The position numbers and the translations under genes were made by a program. Positions 42,841 through 49,482 of a stretch of 51,816 nt of DNA are shown here, piece by piece; position 1 is the stretch's first letter; every line of letters begins with the position of its first letter. Below the pieces are notes generated by a model. It was given only the letters and a program-made list of their open reading frames with translations, did not search any database and was not told where the DNA came from. The stretch is from Rikenellaceae bacterium (GTDB taxonomy: Bacteria; Bacteroidota; Bacteroidia; Bacteroidales; Rikenellaceae): assembly GCA_015059805.1 (NCBI GenBank), contig SUZO01000018.1:1-51816 (forward strand), given 5' to 3'.

Positions 42841-44742
42841 ATGAAGAAATTCTACATTTTGGCACTTGTGGCAGCGATGTTTGCCGCTTGTGCAACCGAT
42901 GTTACAGAGGATGTAGCTATCGAAGCACCTGAAACACTTAAGGTTTCGTTTGAGGAGAGCAGCCGTATTCAGCTCGACAATGGTAAGACCGTTTGGACCG
43001 CTGATGACCTTGTTTCAGTCTTCTACCTCTCAAATGCCAACCAAAAGTGGCAGTATCAGGGCGAAACTGGCGAGCGCACCGGAAACCTTAAACAGGTAGA
43101 GGCTGGCAAAGCCACCGAGACAATGAAGCGCGTGGTCATTGTCTATCCTTACAACGAAAATTACTACATCAACACCGACACCTACAACGTAAAGGGTTGG
43201 CTGCCAGCCGAGCAGACCTATCTTGCTGATAGCTACGGTTTGAACGGCAATATCATGATTTCGCAGAGCGAGTATAACCAATTCTCGCTCAAGAATGTCT
43301 GCGGCTGGCTGAAACTACAACTTACGGGCAATGGTGAGAAGGTGCAGAGCATCAAACTCAAGGGCAATAATGGCGAGCAGGTTGCGGGCGAGGTCTATAT
43401 CAACTCCTCTGATGCCACTGCATCCCTTGCCGCAGATATGGGCTCAGCTGACGATAACGATAATAGCGCCGGCGGCAACCTCGTTTTCGAGGATACTATC
43501 CTTACTGAGGTCACACTCAACTGCGGCGACGGCGTAACACTCAGCGCAGAGCCAACAGCTTTCTACATTGCCCTACCTCCGCAGACATTTGGAAAGGGCT
43601 TGACCGTTGAGGTTGCTTGCTCTGACGGCTCTACAATGACCAAATCGACAGAAAAAGAGGTCGTTATCGCACGCAACACTATTCTACCGATGGCTGTGCT
43701 TGAATATGAAGGCGCACTTCCAGAAGTCTTTGAACTCGCCTACACAACCAACGACGGGAAGCCACTCGACCCACTCACTACAGAGGGCTTCGGTGCAAAC
43801 TTCGTTGAGAATGTTTTCGACCCAGCAACCGGTAAGGGCGCACTCAAATTCAACGGTAAAATCACCATTATCCCAGCCAAGGCATTCGTTGCTTGCACTA
43901 ACCTAACCCAAATTGAGTTCACAAAAGATATTACAGCTATCAACGCCTCAGCGTTTAGTAACTGTACAGCCCTTGCAGTTATGGATATTCCGCAGGGCGT
44001 TAAGAGTATTGGCAATGAGGCTTTCTATAATTGTAGCGGCATGACTGAAATTACAATTCCAAGCAGTGTGACATCTATCGGCACATCATCTTTTAAAGGT
44101 TGCGTAGGTAAGGCTAATATTAACTGTATAATTAACTCATCAGATTTTGCAACGGCTAAATTTACCGAGGTTGTCATCGGCAATAGCGTTACTTCGATTG
44201 GAGATTTTGCATTCGGCTATTGCAGCTCGCTGACAAGTGTTACTATTGGTAATAGCGTCACTTCTATTGAAGAAAAGGCATTCCAATATTGCACCTCGCT
44301 AACAAGTGTTACTATTCCTGATAGCGTTACTGAGATTGGAAGGTATGCATTCTCTGGTTGCACCTCGCTGACAAGTGTCACTATTCCAGGTAGCGTTACT
44401 TCGATTAGACAGGCGGCATTCGATAATTGCAGCTCGCTGACAAGTGTTACTATTCCTGATAGAGTTACTGAAATTGGTGGCGGAGCATTCCAAAATTGCA
44501 TCTCGCTAACAAGTGTTACTATTGGTAAAGGTGTTACTTCGATTGGAGATTGTGCATTCTATAAATGCCCCTCGCTGAAAGAGGTCTATTGCAAGCCGAC
44601 AACCCCACCAAGTATAGGAGATTATTTATTTGACAACTACCACTCTGTCTCTAAGATATACGTACCACGTACATCTGTAGGTGCATACAAGACAACATCG
44701 TATTGGCGCTATTACAACATTGAGCCGTACGACTTTGAGTAA
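42841..44742 (+). CDS. BspA-type leucine-rich repeat lipoprotein with fimbrillin-like N-terminus
   Basis: The 633-residue protein has a lipoprotein signal (FAAC, Cys at 17). Residues about 25-290 resemble the fimbrillin-like module of the divergent phosphoesterase and other surface proteins (TVWTADDLVSVFY, VIVYPYNENYY, CGWLKLQL). After a short linker come BspA-type LRR repeats of 23 residues (about 330-600; repeated SLTSVTIPDSVTEIG..AF), with five almost identical in DNA. It ends with a domain found after such repeats (about 580-633; LKEVYCKPTTPPSI, YVPRTSVGAYK). BspA proteins bind host or bacterial surface ligands, so an adhesin role is likely but inferred. It follows the micropeptide gene by 22 bp and ends at a terminator. 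Confidence 0.85.
   Translation: MKKFYILALVAAMFAACATDVTEDVAIEAPETLKVSFEESSRIQLDNGKTVWTADDLVSVFYLSNANQKWQYQGETGERTGNLKQVEAGKATETMKRVVIVYPYNENYYINTDTYNVKGWLPAEQTYLADSYGLNGNIMISQSEYNQFSLKNVCGWLKLQLTGNGEKVQSIKLKGNNGEQVAGEVYINSSDATASLAADMGSADDNDNSAGGNLVFEDTILTEVTLNCGDGVTLSAEPTAFYIALPPQTFGKGLTVEVACSDGSTMTKSTEKEVVIARNTILPMAVLEYEGALPEVFELAYTTNDGKPLDPLTTEGFGANFVENVFDPATGKGALKFNGKITIIPAKAFVACTNLTQIEFTKDITAINASAFSNCTALAVMDIPQGVKSIGNEAFYNCSGMTEITIPSSVTSIGTSSFKGCVGKANINCIINSSDFATAKFTEVVIGNSVTSIGDFAFGYCSSLTSVTIGNSVTSIEEKAFQYCTSLTSVTIPDSVTEIGRYAFSGCTSLTSVTIPGSVTSIRQAAFDNCSSLTSVTIPDRVTEIGGGAFQNCISLTSVTIGKGVTSIGDCAFYKCPSLKEVYCKPTTPPSIGDYLFDNYHSVSKIYVPRTSVGAYKTTSYWRYYNIEPYDFE
44223..44570 (+). repeat. Tandem 69-bp repeats coding for LRR units
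   Basis: The block [AC]CTCGCTRACAAGTGTYACTATT recurs every 69 bp (starts near 44225, 44294, 44363, 44432 and 44501), each unit coding for one 23-residue LRR. Unit-to-unit DNA identity is high, so slippage or recombination could change repeat number. Confidence 0.88.
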
Positions 44743-44760
44743 GGGGCTTTGAGAGAGAGA

Positions 44761-44798
44761 AAAAAACCGCGCTTGCGTTTGCATAGTGCGGTTTTTTT
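44761..44798 (+). terminator. Terminator after the LRR lipoprotein gene
   Basis: AAAAAACCGC (44761-44770) pairs with GCGGTTTTTT (44788-44797), followed by T's. Confidence 0.85.
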
Positions 44799-44800
44799 AC

Positions 44801-44808
44801 TAATTTTG
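44801..44808 (+). promoter_or_regulatory. -7 box for the MFS gene
   Basis: TAATTTTG fits TAnnTTTG and lies 32 bp before the ATG at 44841, directly after the preceding terminator. Confidence 0.5.
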
Positions 44809-44840
44809 CTATTGCAAATAGAACCTAAACAATCAAATTT

Positions 44841-46055
44841 ATGAACATTTTTGAGAGAACAGGACTTCCGAAGAGTCTGATTTGGGGATTTTTGGGTGTG
44901 CTCATATTTATGATGGGCGACGGCATTGAGCAGACTTGGCTGAGCAAGTACATCGAGTCTCAAGGGCTTGACAACGAGTTATTATTTACCGTATATGGTA
45001 TTTCCATTGCCATCTCCTCGTGGCTCTCGGGTGTGATTGCCGAGACTATTGGCGTCAGAAAGACCATGTGGCTCGGCTTTGCAATCTATCTTGTCGGCAT
45101 GGCAGGTTTTGCGGGTCTTGGAATGACAGGGCTCAACTACCCTACTCTGCTTATCACATACGCCATAAAGGGATTTGCCTATCCGCTCTTTGCCTACACC
45201 TTTATCGTGTGGATTACCTATCGCGTAGGCAAGGATAGTCTTAGCTCAGCGCAGGGTTGGTTCTGGTTTGTCTTTACTGGTGGACTCAATGTGCTTGGTG
45301 CATACTACGGTGCATTTACAAAGGAGGCTATCGGTATTGTTCCTACGCTCTGGACTTCGCTAATTTTTGTCACCATAGGTGCTATTTGTGCTCTTGTAAT
45401 CAACAAGTGTCCCGACACAAACCTCTTTGCAAGCAACTCTCCAAAGGCAAGCGGCAACAAGTTCAAGGAGCTTATCCACGGACTTGGCATTATGAAGCGC
45501 GAGCCAAAGGTGCTTATGGGTGGTATTGTCAGGGTTATCAACTCAATCTCACAGTTTGCCTTTGTGGTATTTATGCCGCTATACTTCGCAAGTCACGGCA
45601 TGAGCGATACAGACTGGGGACTAATTTGGGGCTCGGTATTTATCTTCAACATCGTCTTCAACCTTATCTTCGGCATTGTGGGCGACAAACTTGGTTGGAG
45701 TCAGACAATCATCTGGTTTGGTGGTGTTGGTTGCGCTGTGGGAGTGCTTCTGTTCTACTACGCCCCTGAAATTTGGAACAACTTCTGGTTTATCCTTGCT
45801 TGCGGTGGACTGTGGTGTGTTATGCTTGCTGGCTATGTACCACTTAGTGCCCTTGTTCCGTCACTTGTTGAGAAAGACAAAGGCGCTGCCGTTTCGGTGC
45901 TCAACCTCGGCGCTGGTCTTGCAACATTTATCGGACCGTTGCTTGTCAAGCTACTTGAGAAACCTATCGGATATGCCGGTATTGTATGGGTCATTGCTGC
46001 GCTATATATTGTAAGCTCAATATTGACATACTACATCGCAAAACCAAGCAAATAA
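44841..46055 (+). CDS. MFS transporter, polyol/sugar permease-like
   Basis: The 404-residue protein has 12 predicted helices in two halves with a cytoplasmic loop (about 190-220). The N-terminal GDGIEQTWLSKYIESQG and the loop motif GVIAETIGVRKTMWLG (motif A-like) remind me of the ribitol/arabinitol (RbtT/DalT) group of MFS permeases. KGFAYPLFAYTFIVWITYR is a further family-like segment. A polyol or sugar substrate is plausible but not proven; no catabolic genes adjoin. It is monocistronic between its own promoter and the hairpin at 46065. Confidence 0.85.
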   Translation: MNIFERTGLPKSLIWGFLGVLIFMMGDGIEQTWLSKYIESQGLDNELLFTVYGISIAISSWLSGVIAETIGVRKTMWLGFAIYLVGMAGFAGLGMTGLNYPTLLITYAIKGFAYPLFAYTFIVWITYRVGKDSLSSAQGWFWFVFTGGLNVLGAYYGAFTKEAIGIVPTLWTSLIFVTIGAICALVINKCPDTNLFASNSPKASGNKFKELIHGLGIMKREPKVLMGGIVRVINSISQFAFVVFMPLYFASHGMSDTDWGLIWGSVFIFNIVFNLIFGIVGDKLGWSQTIIWFGGVGCAVGVLLFYYAPEIWNNFWFILACGGLWCVMLAGYVPLSALVPSLVEKDKGAAVSVLNLGAGLATFIGPLLVKLLEKPIGYAGIVWVIAALYIVSSILTYYIAKPSK

Positions 46056-46064
46056 CAATCAACA

Positions 46065-46098
46065 AGCTGCTCTGGGATAATCTGGAGCAGCTATTTTG
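46065..46098 (+). terminator. Terminator after the MFS gene
   Basis: AGCTGCTC (46065-46072) pairs with GAGCAGCT (46085-46092) around a 12-nt loop, followed by ATTTTG. It ends only a few bases before the VWA start, so it could also influence translation of that gene. Confidence 0.7.
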
Positions 46099-46101
46099 TA
46101 T

Positions 46102-46968
46102 ATGGAGTACAATCAGGTAATATCACAAGAACACAGAGGGTTGTTTATCATCACCATTGACCAGTCTGGCTCAATGTTAGAGCCATTCTCTAACCACTCA
46201 ATGATTGTAAGCAAGAGTGATATTGCCGCGATGATTGCTTCAGGGATTATTGAAGAGCTTGTGTTGCATACAAAACAGGCATTTAGGCTCTCTGACCCAT
46301 GCCCTTACTGCGACATCTGTGTTTTAGGATACTCAAAGCTGGATGTGGCATCACTACTACCTGGAGGAGCCTTAATCCTTCCAATTACGGCGCTAAACTG
46401 CGAGCAGCCTCCAATTACAAATCGTACCATAGAGTATATTGACAACCAAAACCGACTACAATTAGTCACAGAGAGCTACCGCGAGTGGATTACCCCTAAG
46501 GCTACCAATATAACTCCTACGGAAGATATGCTCAACACCATAACAACAATCGTAAATGAGTGGTGTCACAATGTCTCTAATAGAGATAGTATGCCCCCTA
46601 TCATCTTTAATATATCCGATGGCGTTGGATATCAAGAGTATCGTCATCAGTACCTTGAGCTAACTGATAAAATCAAAAGCATAGGCACAAATCATGGTAA
46701 AACCCTACTCTTCAATATCTGCGTTGAGCCATGTAGGAATAACAATCCTCTGTTGTTCCCAAATCCCGATGATCTACCCGCCAATCACTTTCTGGCACCA
46801 TTTGCTCAAATGTCAAGCCTACTACCAGAGCAATTCTACCCGCTCGCCGAAAAATATAACCCCAACGCTAAACCTCCATACCTCAGCTTTAGCTACAACG
46901 CTATAGCAATGCAAATACTACCAATGCTCAATATCGTTGTCAAATGGGATAATTGGGAGTTTATCTAA
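46102..46968 (+). CDS. Orphan cytoplasmic VWA-domain protein
   Basis: The 288-residue protein has no signal peptide. Its N-terminus forms the first strand and MIDAS motif of a von Willebrand factor A domain: FIITIDQSGSM, with D-x-S-x-S at residues 20-24. Later, a Thr (ITPTEDM, about 136-142) and an Asp in NISDGVGYQE (about 170-180) fit the remaining MIDAS positions. A CPYCDIC Cys cluster (about 71-77) and a Pro/Asn-rich C-terminal segment are extra. VWA proteins of this kind often work with AAA+ ATPases, kinases or in conflict systems, but none is adjacent. The start overlaps the tail of the preceding terminator. Function unknown. Confidence 0.8.
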   Translation: MEYNQVISQEHRGLFIITIDQSGSMLEPFSNHSMIVSKSDIAAMIASGIIEELVLHTKQAFRLSDPCPYCDICVLGYSKLDVASLLPGGALILPITALNCEQPPITNRTIEYIDNQNRLQLVTESYREWITPKATNITPTEDMLNTITTIVNEWCHNVSNRDSMPPIIFNISDGVGYQEYRHQYLELTDKIKSIGTNHGKTLLFNICVEPCRNNNPLLFPNPDDLPANHFLAPFAQMSSLLPEQFYPLAEKYNPNAKPPYLSFSYNAIAMQILPMLNIVVKWDNWEFI

Positions 46969-47043
46969 GTCCATCGCATTGGCAAAATAGCGTGCGGAGA
47001 GAGCCACTAACTAATTGAAAATCTCTTCTTGCGCTCTTGCAAC

Positions 47044-47068
47044 AACATCGTGGAGCGATGTTTTTTTT
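47044..47068 (+). terminator. Intrinsic terminator after the VWA gene
   Basis: AACATCG (47044-47050) pairs with CGATGTT (47056-47062), 5-nt loop, followed by a long T-run. It is oriented for plus-strand transcription from the VWA gene. Confidence 0.88.
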
Positions 47069-47078
47069 ATTTACAGTA

Positions 47079-47378
47079 GGTGGGAGTTTACTCACAATAG
47101 CAAGAAATACATAGCAGATAGCTCATTTACAGAAACACTGGGATTCGAATGTTGAGCTCGGCTCAACATCACCGAGGGAGTGCCGCAGTCGCAATATGCG
47201 GTGCGGAAATACACGACCGAGGTAACCCCTATCTAAGTGAGAATCCCCTCCTTGCTGTCATGTTGGCAGGATAGCAAGCTATCCGTAGTTTTGTATTTTC
47301 ATGCCTGGGAGATTGCTCACAAAGGCAAGAAAATACAAAACAGGGTGGCTGCATACAGCCACCCTGCCAACATAAGAG
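47079..47378. repeat. Scrambled repeats derived from the tRNA-Ser 3' end and flank
   Basis: The flank downstream of tRNA-Ser holds nested inverted repeats: GAATCCCCTCCTT (47241-47253), the complement of the tRNA 3' end (47383-47395); ATGTTGGCAGG (47260-47270) with CCTGCCAACAT (47363-47373); and GTTTTGTATTTTC (47288-47300) with GAAAATACAAAAC (47329-47341). Small perfect hairpins lie at about 47269-47284 and 47341-47366. A direct, decayed copy of the flank (GGGAG.TT.CTCACAA..GCAAGAAA.TAC) is at about 47082-47111 and 47307-47336, the former followed by GGATTCGAA (47141-47149), a T-loop remnant. Together they look like remains of duplicated or rearranged tRNA copies. Confidence 0.7.
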
Positions 47379-47466
47379 CGGAAAGGAGGGGATTCGAACC
47401 CCTGAAACGCTTTTGACGTTTACTCGCTTTCCAGGCGGGCCAGTTCAACCACTCCTGCACCTTTCC
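47379..47466 (-). tRNA. tRNA-Ser(GGA)
   Basis: The 88-nt minus-strand gene folds as a class II tRNA: acceptor GGAAAGG paired with CCTTTCC, discriminator G (47379), a D arm with GCAGGAGTGGTTGAACTGGC, anticodon loop CTGGAAA with anticodon GGA (serine), a long variable arm, and the T arm AGGGGTTCGAATCCCCT. The anticodon stem has one C-A mismatch at its second pair. The CCA end is not encoded. It has a canonical promoter upstream at 47480. Confidence 0.95.
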
Positions 47467-47479
47467 TTTTTACGGTCAG

Positions 47480-47510
47480 CAAAGATAGAGTACATTTTTG
47501 ACAAATACAA
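47480..47510 (-). promoter_or_regulatory. Promoter of tRNA-Ser
   Basis: Minus-strand TATCTTTG (47487-47480) lies 14 bp upstream of the mature tRNA end. A TTG occurs about 20 bp further upstream, matching the -33/-7 spacing. Confidence 0.65.
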
Positions 47511-47540
47511 CTTTTTATCGTAATTTGCTCAAAAAATTAC

Positions 47541-47548
47541 TACCTTTG
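47541..47548 (+). promoter_or_regulatory. -7 box for the EamA gene
   Basis: TACCTTTG fits TAnnTTTG, 20 bp before the ATG at 47569. Confidence 0.55.
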
Positions 47549-47568
47549 CGTGGTCAATTTAGGTAGTT

Positions 47569-48492
47569 ATGTTTAATCAAAAATCGTTATTCGGACACCT
47601 TGCCTGTTTTACGGCATATCTAATCTTTGGGCTGAACATTGTCGTCTGCAAAGATTTAACAAGCAGCGGTACAATATCCCCCATCGCACTATTTACATTG
47701 CGCTCTATAGGCGCTGGCTCACTATTCTGGATTATCTCGTTTTTTCTACCCAAGCAGAGGGTTGAAAGAGGTGACTATATTAAGATTTTTGCAGCCTCTG
47801 TTCTCGGTTTTTTCCTTACACAGATGTTCTTTCTGGTAGCAATATCGCGCATTACGCCGATGGATTGCTCCATTATCACATCTCTTTCGCCAGTCTATAC
47901 AATGTTCATTGCCGCATACGCCCTTAAGGAGCCGCTATCAGCTCAAAAAATCGGAGGAGTAGTTCTAAGTTTATGCGGAATTATATACCTGATACTCAAC
48001 AGTGTAACCTCTACTGGCGCAGTTACGCAAACAACTCCATTTGGAGTTATACTGATGATTGGCAACTCACTCTGTTTTTCACTATACTTAGGAATTTTCA
48101 AGCCTACTATTGCAAAATATTCGGTAGTGACATTTATGAAGTGGACCTTTCTCTTTGCTTCGCTGTTAGCACTACCATTCTCTGCAAAGGAGATTATTTC
48201 GCTCAATTTTGCAGCTCTACCTACAGAGTATGTTGCCGAGCTGGCTTTTCTGATTATCTGCGCGACATTTATAACCTATTTCCTTATCCCTATAGGTCAG
48301 AAAATTCTCCGCCCGACACTTGTGAGCATGTACTCATACGTGCAGCCTATAGTCGCCATTGTTGTAAGTATATACGTAGGTATGGATAGCCTTAGTTGGC
48401 AGAAGGTCGTGGCGGCGATAACAGTCTTTGCAGGTGTAGCTATCGTATCATATAGCCGTAGCAAGAGTAGCAGAGCATCCTCGCAATCGTAG
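47569..48492 (+). CDS. EamA/DMT-family exporter
   Basis: The 307-residue protein contains two EamA repeats of five helices each (about 8-140 and 155-290), the standard drug/metabolite transporter layout. Family-type segments are FGLNIVVCK near the start, the LVAISRITPMDCSIITSLSPVYTMFIAAY helix at the end of the first repeat and MYSYVQPIVAIVVSIYVGMD in the second. It probably exports a metabolite or amino acid; the substrate is not visible. Its stop touches the stop of the convergent CDF gene without spacer, so no separate terminator fits between them. Confidence 0.92.
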   Translation: MFNQKSLFGHLACFTAYLIFGLNIVVCKDLTSSGTISPIALFTLRSIGAGSLFWIISFFLPKQRVERGDYIKIFAASVLGFFLTQMFFLVAISRITPMDCSIITSLSPVYTMFIAAYALKEPLSAQKIGGVVLSLCGIIYLILNSVTSTGAVTQTTPFGVILMIGNSLCFSLYLGIFKPTIAKYSVVTFMKWTFLFASLLALPFSAKEIISLNFAALPTEYVAELAFLIICATFITYFLIPIGQKILRPTLVSMYSYVQPIVAIVVSIYVGMDSLSWQKVVAAITVFAGVAIVSYSRSKSSRASSQS

Positions 48493-49383
48493 TTACTTCA
48501 CGGGCTCTGTATGTATTCCCACATGTGTTGAATCGCCAAACTCCTGCTTGAGCAGTCGCTCAACGGCAGTAGTTACAGCGTGCGCCTGAGTAAGGGTTAG
48601 ATTTCCATCCATACGGATATGCACCTCAATGGCGTAGGCATTACCGATGCGGCGAGTACGCAGGTGGTGAGGCGAGCTAACACCATCAACCGAAAGTATT
48701 ATATCCAATATTCGTTGTTCAACCTCCTTAGGTAGCGAGCGCTCAAGCAGCTCCTCAAGGCTTGGCATTAACAGATTATAGGCAACCTTGGCAATAAAAA
48801 CACTCACAATAGTAGCAGCTATAGGGTCAAGGATGCTCCAGCTACCACCCAGAAGCATTGCGCCAGCGACACCCACCAGAACGCCTATTGATGATAAGGC
48901 GTCACTACGATGGTGCCAAGCGTTAGCAACAACAACCTGTGAATTGACCTTTTTGCCACAACGTACAGTGTAACGATACAAAATCTCCTTAATAACTATA
49001 GAGGCAGCCGCAGCAATAAGAGCCACCAATCCTGGCGTTTCAAGCACCTCACCATGCAGTGCCGAGACAATATCAACAACTCCATTTACAAAGAGCATCA
49101 CCGCTACACCAAGCAGTACAAGGCTAACAAATAGTGTGGCAAGGGTCTCAAACTTACCATGCCCATAGTCATGGTCCTCATCTGCAGGTCTACCAGAGAG
49201 GCGCACAAATAGTATAACCACAATATCAGTCACAAAATCTGATAGTGAATGTACAGAGTCTGCAACCATGGCGGCACTATGCCCCACAATACCTGCCACG
49301 AACTTAAAAATAAGCAATAGCAGATTGACAACACTACCGACAATAGTTACTCGGTATATTTCACGCTGGCGAGAGTTATTCAT
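48493..49383 (-). CDS. Cation diffusion facilitator (CDF) metal transporter
   Basis: The 296-residue protein is a proton-coupled divalent metal exporter (Zn/Fe/Mn class). Six transmembrane helices occupy about 10-210. TM2 carries HSLSDFVTD with the metal-binding H-x3-D site. After it comes the conserved HDYGHGKFETLATL. TM5 carries AWHHRSDALSS with the second half of the site. A C-terminal ferredoxin-like domain (about 210-296; VDGVSSPHHLRTRRIGNAYAIEVHI) binds metal regulatory ions. All expected residues are present. It has a promoter box at 49403 that is divergent from the UGSC-like gene. Confidence 0.93.
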   Translation of the reverse strand: MNNSRQREIYRVTIVGSVVNLLLLIFKFVAGIVGHSAAMVADSVHSLSDFVTDIVVILFVRLSGRPADEDHDYGHGKFETLATLFVSLVLLGVAVMLFVNGVVDIVSALHGEVLETPGLVALIAAAASIVIKEILYRYTVRCGKKVNSQVVVANAWHHRSDALSSIGVLVGVAGAMLLGGSWSILDPIAATIVSVFIAKVAYNLLMPSLEELLERSLPKEVEQRILDIILSVDGVSSPHHLRTRRIGNAYAIEVHIRMDGNLTLTQAHAVTTAVERLLKQEFGDSTHVGIHTEPVK

Positions 49384-49402
49384 TATCTAATTTTTTATCA
49401 GA

Positions 49403-49426
49403 CAAAGGTAGTAAAAATTACCTTTG
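49403..49426. promoter_or_regulatory. Palindromic pair of divergent -7 boxes
   Basis: CAAAGGTA (49403-49410, minus-strand TACCTTTG) and TACCTTTG (49419-49426, plus) form a dyad with an 8-nt centre. They serve as -7 boxes for the CDF gene and the UGSC-like gene. Polymerases on both sides could not bind at once, so the two promoters should compete. Confidence 0.6.
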
Positions 49427-49482
49427 ATACAACTATTTTTTTAACCTATACCCAAACATAGGCTCTATTATAAAAACAAAAT

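Noticed and set aside
44223..44570. Regularly spaced repeats, considered as a CRISPR array
   Set aside because: The 69-bp units are in frame and encode 23-residue LRRs; there are no unique spacers between fixed repeats and no cas genes nearby.
47142..47220. A second tRNA gene downstream of tRNA-Ser
   Set aside because: Only a T-loop-like GGATTCGAA and a hairpin (GTTGAGC/GCTCAAC) can be seen; no acceptor stem or anticodon arm closes, so at most it is a tRNA remnant.
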